Shown piece by piece: positions 7,780 to 17,591 of a DNA stretch of 64,000 bases. How positions within the stretch are numbered: the stretch's first letter is position 1; each line of letters starts with the position of its first letter. The stretch is from Paenibacillus rhizosphaerae (GTDB taxonomy: Bacteria > Bacillota > Bacilli > Paenibacillales > Paenibacillaceae): positions 48,903-112,902 of the forward strand of contig NZ_JACHXJ010000008.1 of the NCBI RefSeq assembly GCF_014192015.1, written 5' to 3'. Below the pieces are notes generated by a model that saw nothing but the letters and a program-made list of their open reading frames with translations, ran no database searches and was not told the origin of the DNA. The position numbers and the translations under genes are program-made.

Positions 7780-9108
7780 ATGAAAGCAACCTGGGAAAAA
7801 ATAGAGAAGAACCTTGGCGTTCTTGAAGTTGAAGTGGAAGCAGACCGTGTAGCTGCAGCCCTCGACAAAGCTTTTAATAAAGTAGCAAAAAAGGCTAACG
7901 TGCCTGGCTTCCGTAAAGGTAAAGTACCTCGGCCGATCTTCGAAGCCCGTTATGGCGTCGAAGCTCTGTATCAAGACGCAATCGACATTTTGCTTCCTGA
8001 AGTATACACAGAAGCTGTCGACCAAACCGACATCTTCCCTGTAGACCGTCCTGAAGTGGAAATTGACCAATTCGCCAAAGGCGAAGTGTTCAAATTCAAA
8101 GCGAAAGTAACGGTTAAGCCTGAAGTGACTTTGGGCGAATACAAAGGCGTGGAAGTTCCGGTACAAAAGGTTGAGGTTTCGGACGAAGAGCTTGACGCTG
8201 AATTGAAGCGTCTGCAAGAACGTCATGCTGAATTGTCTGTTATCGACGAAGGCGCTGCCGAGAACGGTGATGTCGCCGTAATCGACTTCGACGGCTCTGT
8301 TGACGGCGTTCCTTTCGAAGGCGGACAAGCTGAGCGTTATTCTCTGGAACTGGGAAGCGGCACATTCATTCCTGGATTTGAAGAGCAGGTTGTCGGCATG
8401 GCAACTGGCGACTTCAAGGACGTGGAAGTGACTTTCCCTGACACATATCATGCGGAAGAACTGGCCGGCAAGAAAGCCGTGTTCAAAGTGAAAGTGCATG
8501 AAATCAAGCGCAAGCAGCTTCCTGAGCTGGACGATGAATTCGCCAAAGACGTAAGTGAATTCGAAACGCTCGCCGAGTACAAGGAAGACCTGAAGAAACA
8601 ACTTCTGGAGCGCAAGGAACAAGAAGCGAAAGGCAATAAGGAAGCAGCTGTCGTAGACAAAGTTGCCGCCAACGCCGAAGTGGAAATTCCGCAAGCGATG
8701 ATTGACAGCGAAATTCAAAACATGATGCGTGATTTTGACAACCGTCTGCGCAATCAGGGTATGAACCTTGAAATGTTCCTCAGCTTCTCTGGCCAAACGA
8801 CGGCTGATCTGCAAGAGCAAATGAAGGAAGATGCCGATAAACGCGTTCGCAACAACCTTGTTCTGGAGCAAATCGCCAAAGAAGAGAACATTGAAGTAAC
8901 TGAGGAAGACATCAACAAAGAGCTGGAAGTGATGGCTGAATCTTACAAGCGTACTGCTGACGAGATCCGCAACATCCTTACAGCAAACGGCTCGCTGGGA
9001 AGCCTGCGTGAAGAAATTTCTCTTCGCAAAACGGTTGATCTCCTGGTTGAGAACAGCAAAGAAGTGGAAGCAGCCGAAGAAGCTGCCGAAACGGCTGAAG
9101 AAAAATAA
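7780..9108 (+). CDS. tig: Trigger factor, ribosome-associated chaperone and prolyl isomerase
   Basis: This 442-residue protein has the length and three-domain plan of trigger factor. The N-terminal ribosome-binding domain carries the signature GFRKGKVPRPIFEARYG, which docks on ribosomal protein L23 near the exit tunnel. A central FKBP-type prolyl isomerase domain follows (about residues 155-245, with VAVIDFDGSVDG and LELGSGTFIPGFE). The C-terminal helical domain forms the substrate cradle and ends in a glutamate/alanine-rich tail. The start at 7780 is preceded by GGAGGGG; the ATG at 7750 overlaps that ribosome-binding site. Codons here end in A or T more often than in neighbours, consistent with high expression. 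A terminator follows at 9177. Confidence 0.98.
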   Translation: MKATWEKIEKNLGVLEVEVEADRVAAALDKAFNKVAKKANVPGFRKGKVPRPIFEARYGVEALYQDAIDILLPEVYTEAVDQTDIFPVDRPEVEIDQFAKGEVFKFKAKVTVKPEVTLGEYKGVEVPVQKVEVSDEELDAELKRLQERHAELSVIDEGAAENGDVAVIDFDGSVDGVPFEGGQAERYSLELGSGTFIPGFEEQVVGMATGDFKDVEVTFPDTYHAEELAGKKAVFKVKVHEIKRKQLPELDDEFAKDVSEFETLAEYKEDLKKQLLERKEQEAKGNKEAAVVDKVAANAEVEIPQAMIDSEIQNMMRDFDNRLRNQGMNLEMFLSFSGQTTADLQEQMKEDADKRVRNNLVLEQIAKEENIEVTEEDINKELEVMAESYKRTADEIRNILTANGSLGSLREEISLRKTVDLLVENSKEVEAAEEAAETAEEK

Positions 9109-9176
9109 GAAGGAAACGGACGCGGCCTTCTGCATCTGACTCGGTGCGGAGGCTGACATAAGGGACCTATAGAGAG

Positions 9177-9212
9177 ATAAGGCACGTATATCCACTGCGT
9201 GCCTTATTTTTA
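9177..9212 (+). terminator. Rho-independent terminator after tig
   Basis: Ten-base stem ATAAGGCACG with CGTGCCTTAT around an 11-base loop, followed by TTTT. It separates tig from the clpP-clpX unit. The rest of the 332-base gap (9213-9440) holds the clpP promoter and otherwise nothing recognisable; I see no CtsR operator (the GGTCAAA tandem heptamer). Confidence 0.75.
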
Positions 9213-9350
9213 ACTAAAAGTATCCATTAATATCTAAATCTTGCATGAAAATGGATGCTTTGTTTCCATACATATTCGATTCAAGAGTCCGTTTCGGGTT
9301 ATAATTGTTAGAAGACTCATACACTGTATTAAATGGTGTGGAGTGAAAAA

Positions 9351-9379
9351 ATGACATCGTGCTTTGAACATGTTAGAAT
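9351..9379 (+). promoter_or_regulatory. Candidate sigma-A promoter for clpP
   Basis: ATGACA (9351-9356) and TAGAAT (9374-9379) are 17 bases apart, about 60 bases before the clpP start. Both boxes are one mismatch from consensus. Confidence 0.5.
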
Positions 9380-9440
9380 AGTGCTGTAAACTTGATTGAA
9401 GCACGCATCACATCTTTTACATGGAAAAGAGGTTGGACAC

Positions 9441-10031
9441 ATGAGTCTGATACCTATGGTTGTAGAACAAACCAATAGAGGCGAGAGATCGTACGATATT
9501 TACTCCAGATTGCTCAAGGACCGCATTATCTTCCTGAGCAGTGCGATTGATGATGATGTTGCCAATCTCGTCATAGCTCAATTATTGTTCCTGGCTGCGG
9601 AGGATCCGGAGAAAGATATTCATTTGTATATCAATTCGCCGGGTGGTTCTGTCACAGCGGGGATGGGTATATATGATACGATGCAGTTTATCAAGCCTGA
9701 TGTATCCACGATTTGCGTTGGTATGGCGGCGAGCATGGGATCCCTGTTATTGACGGCCGGAGCACCCGGTAAGCGTTTTGCGCTGACCAATAGCGAGGTT
9801 ATGATTCACCAGCCGCTCGGCGGTGTTCAGGGCCAGGCGTCCGATATCCAAATCCATGCGAGCTGGATTATTAAAACCAGGGAAAAGCTCAATCAAATTT
9901 ACGTGGAGCGCACGGGTCAGCCCCTTGAAAAAATTGAGCGCGATACGGATCGTGACTTTTTCATGAGCGCGGAGGAAGCGAAAGCATACGGCATAATTGA
10001 CCAGGTTCTCACTTCACCGATTAAATCTTAA
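9441..10031 (+). CDS. clpP: ATP-dependent Clp protease proteolytic subunit
   Basis: This 196-residue protein matches ClpP in length and sequence. The catalytic triad falls at the classical positions: Ser98 in GMAASMGS, His123 in MIHQPLGG and Asp172 in TDRDFFMS. ClpP forms a double heptameric barrel that degrades proteins fed by ClpX or other Clp ATPases. The start at 9441 (MSLIPMVVEQT) fits family N-termini and follows AAAGAGG; the in-frame upstream ATG at 9396 would add 15 unusual residues. clpX begins 12 bases downstream, so protease and unfoldase are made together. In B. subtilis clpP lies elsewhere, so the clpP-clpX pairing is a local difference. Confidence 0.99.
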   Translation: MSLIPMVVEQTNRGERSYDIYSRLLKDRIIFLSSAIDDDVANLVIAQLLFLAAEDPEKDIHLYINSPGGSVTAGMGIYDTMQFIKPDVSTICVGMAASMGSLLLTAGAPGKRFALTNSEVMIHQPLGGVQGQASDIQIHASWIIKTREKLNQIYVERTGQPLEKIERDTDRDFFMSAEEAKAYGIIDQVLTSPIKS

Positions 10032-10043
10032 AGGGGTGTTTAC

Positions 10044-11300
10044 ATGTTTAAATTTAACGATGAAAAAGGGCAGCTGAAGTGCTCTTTTTGCGGGAAATCC
10101 CAGGAGCAAGTGCGCAAGCTTGTTGCTGGCCCCGGTGTTTATATATGCGACGAATGTATCGAGCTCTGCACGGAGATCGTGGAGGAAGAGCTCGGTCATG
10201 AGGAAGAGCTGGATCTGAAGGATATTCCGAAACCGAAGGAAATCTGCGATATTTTGGACCAGTATATCATCGGTCAAGAACAAGCGAAGAAATCGCTGTC
10301 TGTTGCTGTGTACAACCATTACAAACGGATCAATACCGGCAGCAAAATTGAAGACGTCGAGCTTCAAAAAAGTAACATTCTACTTTTGGGTCCAACCGGT
10401 TCGGGTAAGACGCTGCTTGCCCAGACGATGGCCAAAATTTTGAACGTTCCGTTCGCCATTGCCGACGCGACTTCCCTTACGGAAGCCGGATACGTGGGTG
10501 AGGACGTGGAGAACATCCTGCTGAAGCTGATTCAGGCAGCCGATTACGACGTGGAAAAAGCCGAGCGCGGCATCATCTATATCGACGAAATCGACAAGGT
10601 GGCGCGTAAATCCGAGAACCCTTCGATTACCCGCGACGTATCGGGTGAAGGGGTACAGCAGGCGCTGTTGAAAATCCTGGAAGGAACGGTTGCTTCGGTT
10701 CCGCCACAAGGCGGGCGCAAGCATCCGCATCAGGAGTTTATCCAAATCGATACGACGAACATCCTGTTTATTTGCGGCGGTGCCTTTGACGGCCTGGAGC
10801 AAATGATCAAACGCCGGATCGGTAAGAAAGTCATCGGCTTTAACGCAGGTACCGACAACCAGAAAGATCTGAAACCGGGCGAATACCTCGGTCTGGTTCT
10901 GCCGGAAGACCTGCTGAAATTCGGCCTGATCCCTGAATTCGTAGGACGTCTGCCGATCATTTCGACGCTGGAGCCGCTCGATGAGAAGACGCTGGTGCGT
11001 ATTCTGTCCGAGCCGAAGAACGCGCTGACGAAGCAGTATCAGAAACTGCTCGAAATGGATAACGTAACGTTGAAATTCGAGCCGGAAGCCCTTGAAGCGA
11101 TTGCCCGCGAAGCGATCAAACGCAATACGGGCGCCCGCGGACTTCGGGCCATCATCGAAGGCATCATGTTGGATGTCATGTATGAGGTTCCGTCCCGCGA
11201 GGATATCAAGGACTGCATCATTACGGAGCAGGTTGTCAAAGAGAAGATGATCCCGGAATTGATCAGCAAAAAAGATAAAAAACAAGAGGAAAGTGCGTAA
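10044..11300 (+). CDS. clpX: ATP-dependent Clp protease ATP-binding subunit ClpX
   Basis: This 418-residue AAA+ unfoldase has the ClpX N-terminal zinc-binding domain (CSFCGKS ... CDECIELC, about residues 13-38). Walker A is GPTGSGKT, Walker B is IIYIDEID, the pore-loop region contains AGYVGEDVE, and sensor-2 is TGARGLR near the C-terminus. It recognises degradation tags, unfolds substrates with ATP and threads them into ClpP. An IGF-type loop for ClpP docking is expected; the related segment reads RRIGKKVIGFNAG. It starts 12 bases after clpP behind AAAGGGGTG, so the two are one operon. Confidence 0.99.
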   Translation: MFKFNDEKGQLKCSFCGKSQEQVRKLVAGPGVYICDECIELCTEIVEEELGHEEELDLKDIPKPKEICDILDQYIIGQEQAKKSLSVAVYNHYKRINTGSKIEDVELQKSNILLLGPTGSGKTLLAQTMAKILNVPFAIADATSLTEAGYVGEDVENILLKLIQAADYDVEKAERGIIYIDEIDKVARKSENPSITRDVSGEGVQQALLKILEGTVASVPPQGGRKHPHQEFIQIDTTNILFICGGAFDGLEQMIKRRIGKKVIGFNAGTDNQKDLKPGEYLGLVLPEDLLKFGLIPEFVGRLPIISTLEPLDEKTLVRILSEPKNALTKQYQKLLEMDNVTLKFEPEALEAIAREAIKRNTGARGLRAIIEGIMLDVMYEVPSREDIKDCIITEQVVKEKMIPELISKKDKKQEESA

Positions 11301-11417
11301 CTGTTGTTGTAAAACAGACGCCATTTTCCCAAATTTAGGTGCCGATTCTCCACTTCCGCCCTGCCGCTTGCTTCGCGGGGACGGGGTGGAGTCTTGGCGT
11401 TATGGGAGAGAACAATC

Positions 11418-12515
11418 ATGTTTTTGAGACAAGACACACGGCCGGTCAAGGTCGGCAATTTGACGATTGGCGGTAATAACGAAGTCATTATTCAAAGCAT
11501 GTGTACGACGAAGACCGCAAACGTGGAAGCCACGGTGGCGGAAATCCTTCGGCTCGAAGAAGCCGGCTGCCAGATTGTTCGGGTGACGGTCAACAATGTG
11601 GAAGCGGCAGAAGCCATCAAAGAGATCAAGAAACGCATTCATATTCCGCTGGTTGCGGATATTCATTTTAACTACCAGCTGGCGCTGAAGGCCATCGAGA
11701 ACGGCATCGATAAAGTCCGGATTAACCCCGGCAATATCGGCAGCCGCGAGAAAGTGGAAGCGGTCGTCCGGGCTTGTAAAGAGCGCGGAATTCCGATCCG
11801 GATCGGCGTCAACGCCGGTTCGCTGGAATCCCATCTGTTGGACAAATACGGCTATCCGACGCCTGAAGCTATGGTGGAAAGTGCCCTATATCACATAGGC
11901 ATTTTGGAGGAGCTCGACTTCCACGATATTATCGTGTCTCTGAAAGCCTCCGACGTGCCGATGGCCATCGAGGCTTACCGTAAGGCGGCCGAAGTCATTC
12001 CTTATCCTCTGCACCTCGGTATTACCGAATCGGGAACGCTGTTCTCCGGTACGATCAAAAGCTCGGCGGGCATCGGCGCCCTGTTGTCGATGGGCATTGG
12101 CAGCACCGTTCGCATTTCCCTGAGCGCCGATCCGGTGGAAGAAGTCAAAGTGGCACGCGAGCTGCTCAAGACCTTCGGTCTGATTTCGAACGCCGCAACG
12201 CTCGTGTCCTGTCCGACCTGCGGGCGGCTGGACATCGACTTGTTCTCCATCGCCAACGAAGTGGAAGCCTACATCTCCCAGCTGAAAGTACCGATTAAAG
12301 TATCCGTGCTGGGCTGTGCGGTCAATGGTCCGGGCGAAGCGCGTGAAGCGGACATCGGCATCGCCGGCGGTCGCGGCGAGGGACTGCTTTTCCGTTACGG
12401 AGAGATGATTCGTAAAGTGCCCGAAGCCGAGATGGTGGACGAATTGAAGAAAGAAATCGATAACATCGTCAAAGTATACGAAGAAACCGGAGCAATTCCG
12501 GGGCGCAAACACTAA
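11418..12515 (+). CDS. ispG: 4-hydroxy-3-methylbut-2-enyl diphosphate synthase (flavodoxin/ferredoxin)
   Basis: This 365-residue protein is IspG (GcpE), the [4Fe-4S] enzyme that converts MEcPP to HMBPP in the non-mevalonate isoprenoid pathway. It has the short two-domain form: an N-terminal TIM barrel and a C-terminal iron-sulphur domain. The three conserved cluster cysteines are visible in CPTCGR and LGCAVNGPGEA, followed by the conserved Glu. The start at 11418 (MFLRQDTRPVKVG) has GGGAGA upstream; the ATG at 11394 has none. It stands alone between clpX and a terminator and implies the organism makes isoprenoids by the MEP route. Confidence 0.98.
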   Translation: MFLRQDTRPVKVGNLTIGGNNEVIIQSMCTTKTANVEATVAEILRLEEAGCQIVRVTVNNVEAAEAIKEIKKRIHIPLVADIHFNYQLALKAIENGIDKVRINPGNIGSREKVEAVVRACKERGIPIRIGVNAGSLESHLLDKYGYPTPEAMVESALYHIGILEELDFHDIIVSLKASDVPMAIEAYRKAAEVIPYPLHLGITESGTLFSGTIKSSAGIGALLSMGIGSTVRISLSADPVEEVKVARELLKTFGLISNAATLVSCPTCGRLDIDLFSIANEVEAYISQLKVPIKVSVLGCAVNGPGEAREADIGIAGGRGEGLLFRYGEMIRKVPEAEMVDELKKEIDNIVKVYEETGAIPGRKH

Positions 12516-12523
12516 TTTCCCGG

Positions 12524-12567
12524 AAGAAGCCGCAGTCCTGCTTATGCAGTGCCGCGGCTTCTTTATT
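12524..12567 (+). terminator. Terminator after ispG
   Basis: Hairpin AAGAAGCCGC with GCGGCTTCTT enclosing a smaller CTGC/GCAG helix, followed by a short T run, eight bases after the ispG stop. Confidence 0.65.
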
Positions 12568-12748
12568 TGCACGTCGGCGCACATTTTCCAAAAAAGATGC
12601 AAAAAACCCGGCCCATCCCGTTTACTCATGGATGAAAAGGCTATACTACCATGTATCAGGCTAACGAACCTATTTCCGGCTAGATGATCTCAATCTGAAA
12701 ATATGCCGGAAGAGAAGCCATTGAACTGAGAATCGGGAGGGATTTAAT

Positions 12749-14503
12749 ATGGATTTAACCATGATTATGATGCTGGTACAATTTTTCTTTGCGATCATCA
12801 TCGGCGTCTATTTTTGGAATTTGCTCCGCGGGCAGAAGACGAACCGCACGGCGGTGGATCGGGAATCACGCAAAGAGATGGATAAGCTGCGCAAGCTGCG
12901 TTCGGTTTCGCTGACCAAGCCGCTGGCTGAAAAAACGAGACCGCAGACGCTTCAAGATATTGTCGGACAGAAGGACGGGCTTCGTGCGCTGAAGGCCGCG
13001 CTGTGCAGCGGGAATCCGCAGCATGTCATTATCTACGGCCCGCCGGGAGTCGGGAAAACCGCGGCCGCCCGGGTCGTGATGGAGGAGGCCAAAAAAAATC
13101 CGGCCTCGCCATTCAAAGCCGACGCCAAATTTACCGAAATCGATGCGACCACCGCCCGTTTTGACGAACGGGGGATTGCCGATCCGTTGATCGGATCGGT
13201 CCATGACCCGATCTACCAGGGTGCGGGCTCCATGGGCGTCGCCGGCATTCCTCAACCTAAACCGGGTGCGGTTACGAAAGCGCACGGGGGAATTTTGTTT
13301 GTCGACGAGATTGGGGAATTGCATCCGATTCAGATGAATAAATTGTTAAAAGTGCTGGAGGACCGTAAGGTCCTGCTCGAAAGTGCATACTATAATTCGG
13401 AGGACAGCAACACCCCGGCCTATGTGCACGATATTTTCCAGAACGGCCTTCCGGCCGATTTCCGCCTCGTCGGGGCAACGACGCGCTCACCGCAGGAAAT
13501 TCCGCCGGCGCTGCGTTCGCGCTGTATGGAAATCTTTTTCCGCCCGCTGCTTCCTGAAGAGATCAGCCGCATTGCGGAGGATGCGATTCAAAAAATCGGT
13601 CTGAAGCCATGCCCGGAGGCGGTCGAGGTCGTGAAGCAGTATGCGACCAACGGGCGCGAAGCGGTCAATATTATTCAGCTGGCAGCAGGTTTGGCCTTGA
13701 CGGAAAAAAGGGATTCCCTGTCGGCTTCCGACGTGGAATGGGTAGCAAGCAGCAGCCAGCTTCAGCCCCGTCCGGACCGGAAGGTTCCGGAGCGTCCGCA
13801 GATTGGCCTGGTCAACGGCCTTGCCGTGTACGGTCCGAACATGGGGGCGCTGCTTGAAATTGAGGTAACTGCCGTTCCTGTCGCCAAAGGACAAGGTATC
13901 TACAATATTACCGGGGTCGTCGAAGAAGAAGAGATCGGCGGGGGCAGCTCCAGAACACTGCGCCGTAAGAGCATGGCGAAGGGTTCCATCGAAAACGTGC
14001 TGACCGTTCTGCGTTCCATGAGTCTTTCGCCGGGTGATTATGATCTGCACATCAATTTCCCTGGGGGAACGCCGATTGACGGTCCCTCCGCCGGCGTTGC
14101 CATGGCCACCGCCATCGTTTCGGCGATGAAAGGGATACCTGTGGATAATCGTCTAGCCATGACGGGCGAAATCAGCATTCACGGCAAAGTGAAGCCGATC
14201 GGTGGCGTTATCGCCAAAGTCGAGGCAGCCTTCCAGGCGGGAGCGACGACAGTGATCATTCCGAAGGAAAATTGGCAGACCCTGTTCGAGGATTTGAACG
14301 GACTGCGCGTCATTCCGGTGGAATCGATCCAGGAAGCGTTTGGGCATATTTTCGGAAGCGAGCTGGATCGTCAGCTCGACAGCAGCGCTGAGGAAACCAT
14401 CGAACCCGGCACCGCACCGGAGACATTCCCTGCAGCTTCAGCTTCCTTCCTGCATGCCAAGCCTGCACGTAACAGCCAAATAACGGATGCCGGCTCCTGC
14501 TGA
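12749..14503 (+). CDS. lonB: ATP-dependent protease LonB, membrane-anchored
   Basis: This 584-residue protein begins with a hydrophobic anchor (about residues 5-24), followed by an AAA+ domain with Walker A GPPGVGKT and Walker B GGILFVDEIGEL, and a Lon-type protease domain. The Ser-Lys dyad is recognisable: Ser in DGPSAGVAMA and Lys in the following GGVIAKVEAAF segment. In B. subtilis LonB sits next to lonA, is made in the forespore under sigma-F, and lacks the large LonA N-domain; the same tandem occurs here. About 40 low-complexity residues at the C-terminus (rich in Ala, Pro and Glu) extend past the protease fold. The start follows GGGAGGG. Confidence 0.96.
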   Translation: MDLTMIMMLVQFFFAIIIGVYFWNLLRGQKTNRTAVDRESRKEMDKLRKLRSVSLTKPLAEKTRPQTLQDIVGQKDGLRALKAALCSGNPQHVIIYGPPGVGKTAAARVVMEEAKKNPASPFKADAKFTEIDATTARFDERGIADPLIGSVHDPIYQGAGSMGVAGIPQPKPGAVTKAHGGILFVDEIGELHPIQMNKLLKVLEDRKVLLESAYYNSEDSNTPAYVHDIFQNGLPADFRLVGATTRSPQEIPPALRSRCMEIFFRPLLPEEISRIAEDAIQKIGLKPCPEAVEVVKQYATNGREAVNIIQLAAGLALTEKRDSLSASDVEWVASSSQLQPRPDRKVPERPQIGLVNGLAVYGPNMGALLEIEVTAVPVAKGQGIYNITGVVEEEEIGGGSSRTLRRKSMAKGSIENVLTVLRSMSLSPGDYDLHINFPGGTPIDGPSAGVAMATAIVSAMKGIPVDNRLAMTGEISIHGKVKPIGGVIAKVEAAFQAGATTVIIPKENWQTLFEDLNGLRVIPVESIQEAFGHIFGSELDRQLDSSAEETIEPGTAPETFPAASASFLHAKPARNSQITDAGSC

Positions 14504-14592
14504 TCAGGCCACAAAGATTGGTGTTTTATGTGAACATTTGCTAAAATAAAATCGAATGTCATAACCTGAGAACGGCTGGAGGTGCAAAAGCG

Positions 14593-16929
14593 ATGGGGCC
14601 CAGTAAATCAAAAGGCCGCCGGTTTCCTTTACTGCCTTTGCGAGGCCTTCTAGTCTACCCGAGCATGGTTCTGCATCTCGATGTAGGCCGGGAGAAATCG
14701 GTCAAAGCGCTGGAAAAAGCAATGGTGGAAGATAATTTGATTCTCCTTTGTTCTCAGTCCGAGGTGAACATAGAAGAGCCAACGCAGGAAGATATTTTCC
14801 GGGTTGGCACAGTCGCCAACGTCAGACAGATGCTGAAGCTTCCGAACGGCACCATCCGGGTGCTGGTGGAAGGGATGGAGCGCGCCGAGATCATTCAGTA
14901 CACGGACAATGAAGAATATTACGAAGTCATGGCCCGTGAGCTGAAGGAGGAAGACAGCGACGATCCTGAAGTGGATGCACTGATGCGTACGGTACTCAGT
15001 CAATTCGAGCACTATATTAATTTATCGAAAAAGGTAACGCCCGAGACGCTGGCCGCGGTGTCCGATATCGATGAGCCCGGCAGGCTGGCCGACGTCATTA
15101 CGAGCCATCTGTCGTTAAAAATCAAGGATAAGCAGGATATATTGGAGACTGTGGACGTTGGCAAACGGCTCGAGAAGCTCCTCGATATTCTGAATAATGA
15201 GCGCGAAGTGCTGGAGCTGGAGCGCAAAATTAACCAGCGCGTCAAGAAGCAGATGGAGAAGACGCAGAAGGAATATTATTTGCGCGAACAGATGAAGGCG
15301 ATTCAGAAGGAGCTGGGCGAGAAAGAAGGCCGAGCCGGGGAAGTCGAAGAGCTGCGCGAGCAGATGAACAAGCAGGAGCTTCCCGAAAGGGTTAAAGAGA
15401 AGGTGGAGAAAGAAATCGACCGTCTCGAAAAAATGCCTGCAAGCTCGGCGGAAGGCGGCGTGATCCGCAATTATCTCGATTGGCTGCTTGGCCTTCCCTG
15501 GTCGACTAAGACCGAGGATGACCTGGATATCCATAAAGCGGAGCAGGTGCTCAACGAGGATCATTACAGCCTCGACAAACCGAAAGAACGCGTACTCGAA
15601 TACCTGGCGGTTCAGAAGCTGGTGAAGAAGATGAAAGGGCCGATTCTGTGCCTGGTCGGACCTCCAGGCGTAGGGAAGACCTCGCTCGCCCGTTCGATCG
15701 CCAAATCGCTGAACCGCAAGTTTGTCCGGATATCGCTCGGCGGCGTGCGGGATGAAGCGGAAATCCGCGGTCACCGGCGTACCTATGTGGGAGCGATGCC
15801 GGGGCGGATCATCCAGGGCATGAAGAACGCGGGTGCACTGAACCCGGTTTTCCTGCTGGATGAGATCGACAAGATGGCTTCGGATTTCCGGGGAGACCCG
15901 TCTTCTGCGCTGCTGGAAGTGCTGGATCCGGAGCAGAACAATACGTTCAGCGACCATTTTATCGAGATTCCGTTCGACCTGTCCCAGGTGATGTTTATTA
16001 CGACGGCGAATGCCATTCATAACATTCCGCGTCCGCTGCTGGACCGGATGGAAGTGCTCAACATTCCGGGTTACACGGAGCTGGAGAAGCTTCAAATCGC
16101 CATGCGCTACCTGCTGCCGAAGCAGAAACGGGAGCATGGCCTGGACGAAGACCAGCTGGAGATCGGGGAAGCGGCGCTCATGAAAGTAGTCCGGGAGTAT
16201 ACCCGGGAATCCGGCGTACGGAACCTGGAGCAGCAGGTCGCGGCACTGTGCCGGAAGGCGGCCAAGATCATCGTTTCGGAAGAGAGCGACAGGATCGTCA
16301 TCGAACCGGACCAGGTGAAGGATTACCTCGGCAGTCCGAAATTCAGACACGGCGTGGCCGATCTGGAAGACCAGATCGGTGCGGTAACCGGCCTGGCTTG
16401 GACCGAGGTCGGCGGCGAGACGCTGATGATCGAAGTTACGGTCGTGCCGGGATCCGGCAAGCTGACCCTGACCGGCCAATTGGGGGACGTGATGAAGGAA
16501 TCGGCGCAGGCCGCTTTCAGCTACACGCGTGCCAAAGCCGATGAGCTTGGCATTGACCCTGATTTCCATGAGAAGAACGATATCCATATTCATATCCCTG
16601 AAGGGGCTATCCCGAAAGATGGACCTTCAGCAGGCATTACGATTGCCACGGCCCTCGTGTCGGCCCTGACCAAGAAACATGTCTCCAAAGACATCGCCAT
16701 GACCGGTGAAATCACCCTGCGCGGCCGGGTGCTGCCGATCGGCGGATTGAAGGAGAAATCGCTGGCTGCGCACCGCGCCGGCTACAAAAAAATACTGCTC
16801 CCCAAAGACAATGAGCGGGATCTGCGCGAGATTCCGGACAGCGTCAAAGAAGAAGTGGAGTTTGTTCCGGTGTCCCATATGGACCAGGTGCTGAAGCATG
16901 CACTGGTGGAGCAGGCGGGAGTGCACTAG
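14593..16929 (+). CDS. lonA: ATP-dependent protease La (LonA)
   Basis: This 778-residue protein has the complete LonA plan: N-terminal substrate-binding domain, coiled-coil (around residues 190-260), AAA+ module with Walker A GPPGVGKTS and Walker B NPVFLLDEIDK, then the protease domain. The catalytic Ser is in PKDGPSAGIT and the catalytic Lys in GGLKEKSLAAHRAG. It degrades misfolded and regulatory proteins in the cytosol as a hexamer. The ATG at 14593 follows GGAGGTG. ysxC starts 17 bases downstream, and this lonB-lonA-ysxC order matches B. subtilis. Confidence 0.99.
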   Translation: MGPSKSKGRRFPLLPLRGLLVYPSMVLHLDVGREKSVKALEKAMVEDNLILLCSQSEVNIEEPTQEDIFRVGTVANVRQMLKLPNGTIRVLVEGMERAEIIQYTDNEEYYEVMARELKEEDSDDPEVDALMRTVLSQFEHYINLSKKVTPETLAAVSDIDEPGRLADVITSHLSLKIKDKQDILETVDVGKRLEKLLDILNNEREVLELERKINQRVKKQMEKTQKEYYLREQMKAIQKELGEKEGRAGEVEELREQMNKQELPERVKEKVEKEIDRLEKMPASSAEGGVIRNYLDWLLGLPWSTKTEDDLDIHKAEQVLNEDHYSLDKPKERVLEYLAVQKLVKKMKGPILCLVGPPGVGKTSLARSIAKSLNRKFVRISLGGVRDEAEIRGHRRTYVGAMPGRIIQGMKNAGALNPVFLLDEIDKMASDFRGDPSSALLEVLDPEQNNTFSDHFIEIPFDLSQVMFITTANAIHNIPRPLLDRMEVLNIPGYTELEKLQIAMRYLLPKQKREHGLDEDQLEIGEAALMKVVREYTRESGVRNLEQQVAALCRKAAKIIVSEESDRIVIEPDQVKDYLGSPKFRHGVADLEDQIGAVTGLAWTEVGGETLMIEVTVVPGSGKLTLTGQLGDVMKESAQAAFSYTRAKADELGIDPDFHEKNDIHIHIPEGAIPKDGPSAGITIATALVSALTKKHVSKDIAMTGEITLRGRVLPIGGLKEKSLAAHRAGYKKILLPKDNERDLREIPDSVKEEVEFVPVSHMDQVLKHALVEQAGVH

Positions 16930-16946
16930 AGAGGGTTTTATTTAAC

Positions 16947-17591
16947 ATGAAAGTTACGAATGCAGAATTTATTATCAGCGCCGTCGGCCCTGACCAATAT
17001 CCTGAGGACGCCTTGCCGGAGATTGCTCTGGCAGGGCGTTCCAATGTCGGCAAGTCCTCCCTTATTAACCGGATGATCAATCGGAAGAACCTGGCAAGAA
17101 CAAGCTCGACCCCGGGCAAAACTCAGCATATGAACTACTATCGTATTAATGAGGGGTTGTATTTTGTGGACTTCCCCGGGTACGGTTACGCCAAAGTGTC
17201 CAAGACGCAGCGGGCGGCCTGGGGCAAGATGATTGAGAAATACATGCTGGAGCGTCAGACGCTGAAGCTGGTCCTGATGGTGGTGGATCTTCGCCACCCT
17301 CCGACCAAGGACGATGTCATGATGTATGATTGGCTTAAGCATTACGACATCCCGATCTGCGTCGTAGCCACGAAAGCGGATAAAATACCGAAGAGCCGCT
17401 GGCCGAAACACGTCAAGCAAATGAAGGATAGCCTCCTTCTCCGCAGCAATGATTTGTTCGTCATGTTTTCTTCGGAGCTGGGTGTGGGTAAAGAAGAACT
17501 GTGGTCCGTCATCCAGTCGTTTATAGAAAACGGCGATTCTCCGCTGTCCGGGGCGGTTCCGCAGGAAGGGCAGCAGCAGGAGAGCCCGTAA
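16947..17591 (+). CDS. ysxC: Ribosome-biogenesis GTPase YsxC/EngB
   Basis: This 214-residue protein is a compact TRAFAC GTPase with all G motifs: G1 GRSNVGKSS, G2 TSSTPGKTQ, G3 DFPGYGYA, G4 TKAD and G5 near FSSELGVGKEE. YsxC/YihA/EngB is essential in B. subtilis and helps assemble the 50S subunit. The glutamine- and proline-rich tail after residue ~195 is variable in the family. It is closely coupled to lonA (17-base gap), as in B. subtilis. Confidence 0.98.
   Translation: MKVTNAEFIISAVGPDQYPEDALPEIALAGRSNVGKSSLINRMINRKNLARTSSTPGKTQHMNYYRINEGLYFVDFPGYGYAKVSKTQRAAWGKMIEKYMLERQTLKLVLMVVDLRHPPTKDDVMMYDWLKHYDIPICVVATKADKIPKSRWPKHVKQMKDSLLLRSNDLFVMFSSELGVGKEELWSVIQSFIENGDSPLSGAVPQEGQQQESP

Noticed and set aside
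7111..9195. A 694-residue open frame on the minus strand opposite the TPR gene and tig
   Set aside because: It is the antisense of trigger factor, whose codon bias leaves few stops opposite. It has no ribosome-binding site, repetitive Phe/His/Leu/Arg composition and crosses the tig promoter and terminator.
9213..9440. CtsR heat-shock operator before clpP
   Set aside because: I looked for the tandem GGTCAAA heptamer on both strands and did not see it; control may differ from B. subtilis clpP.
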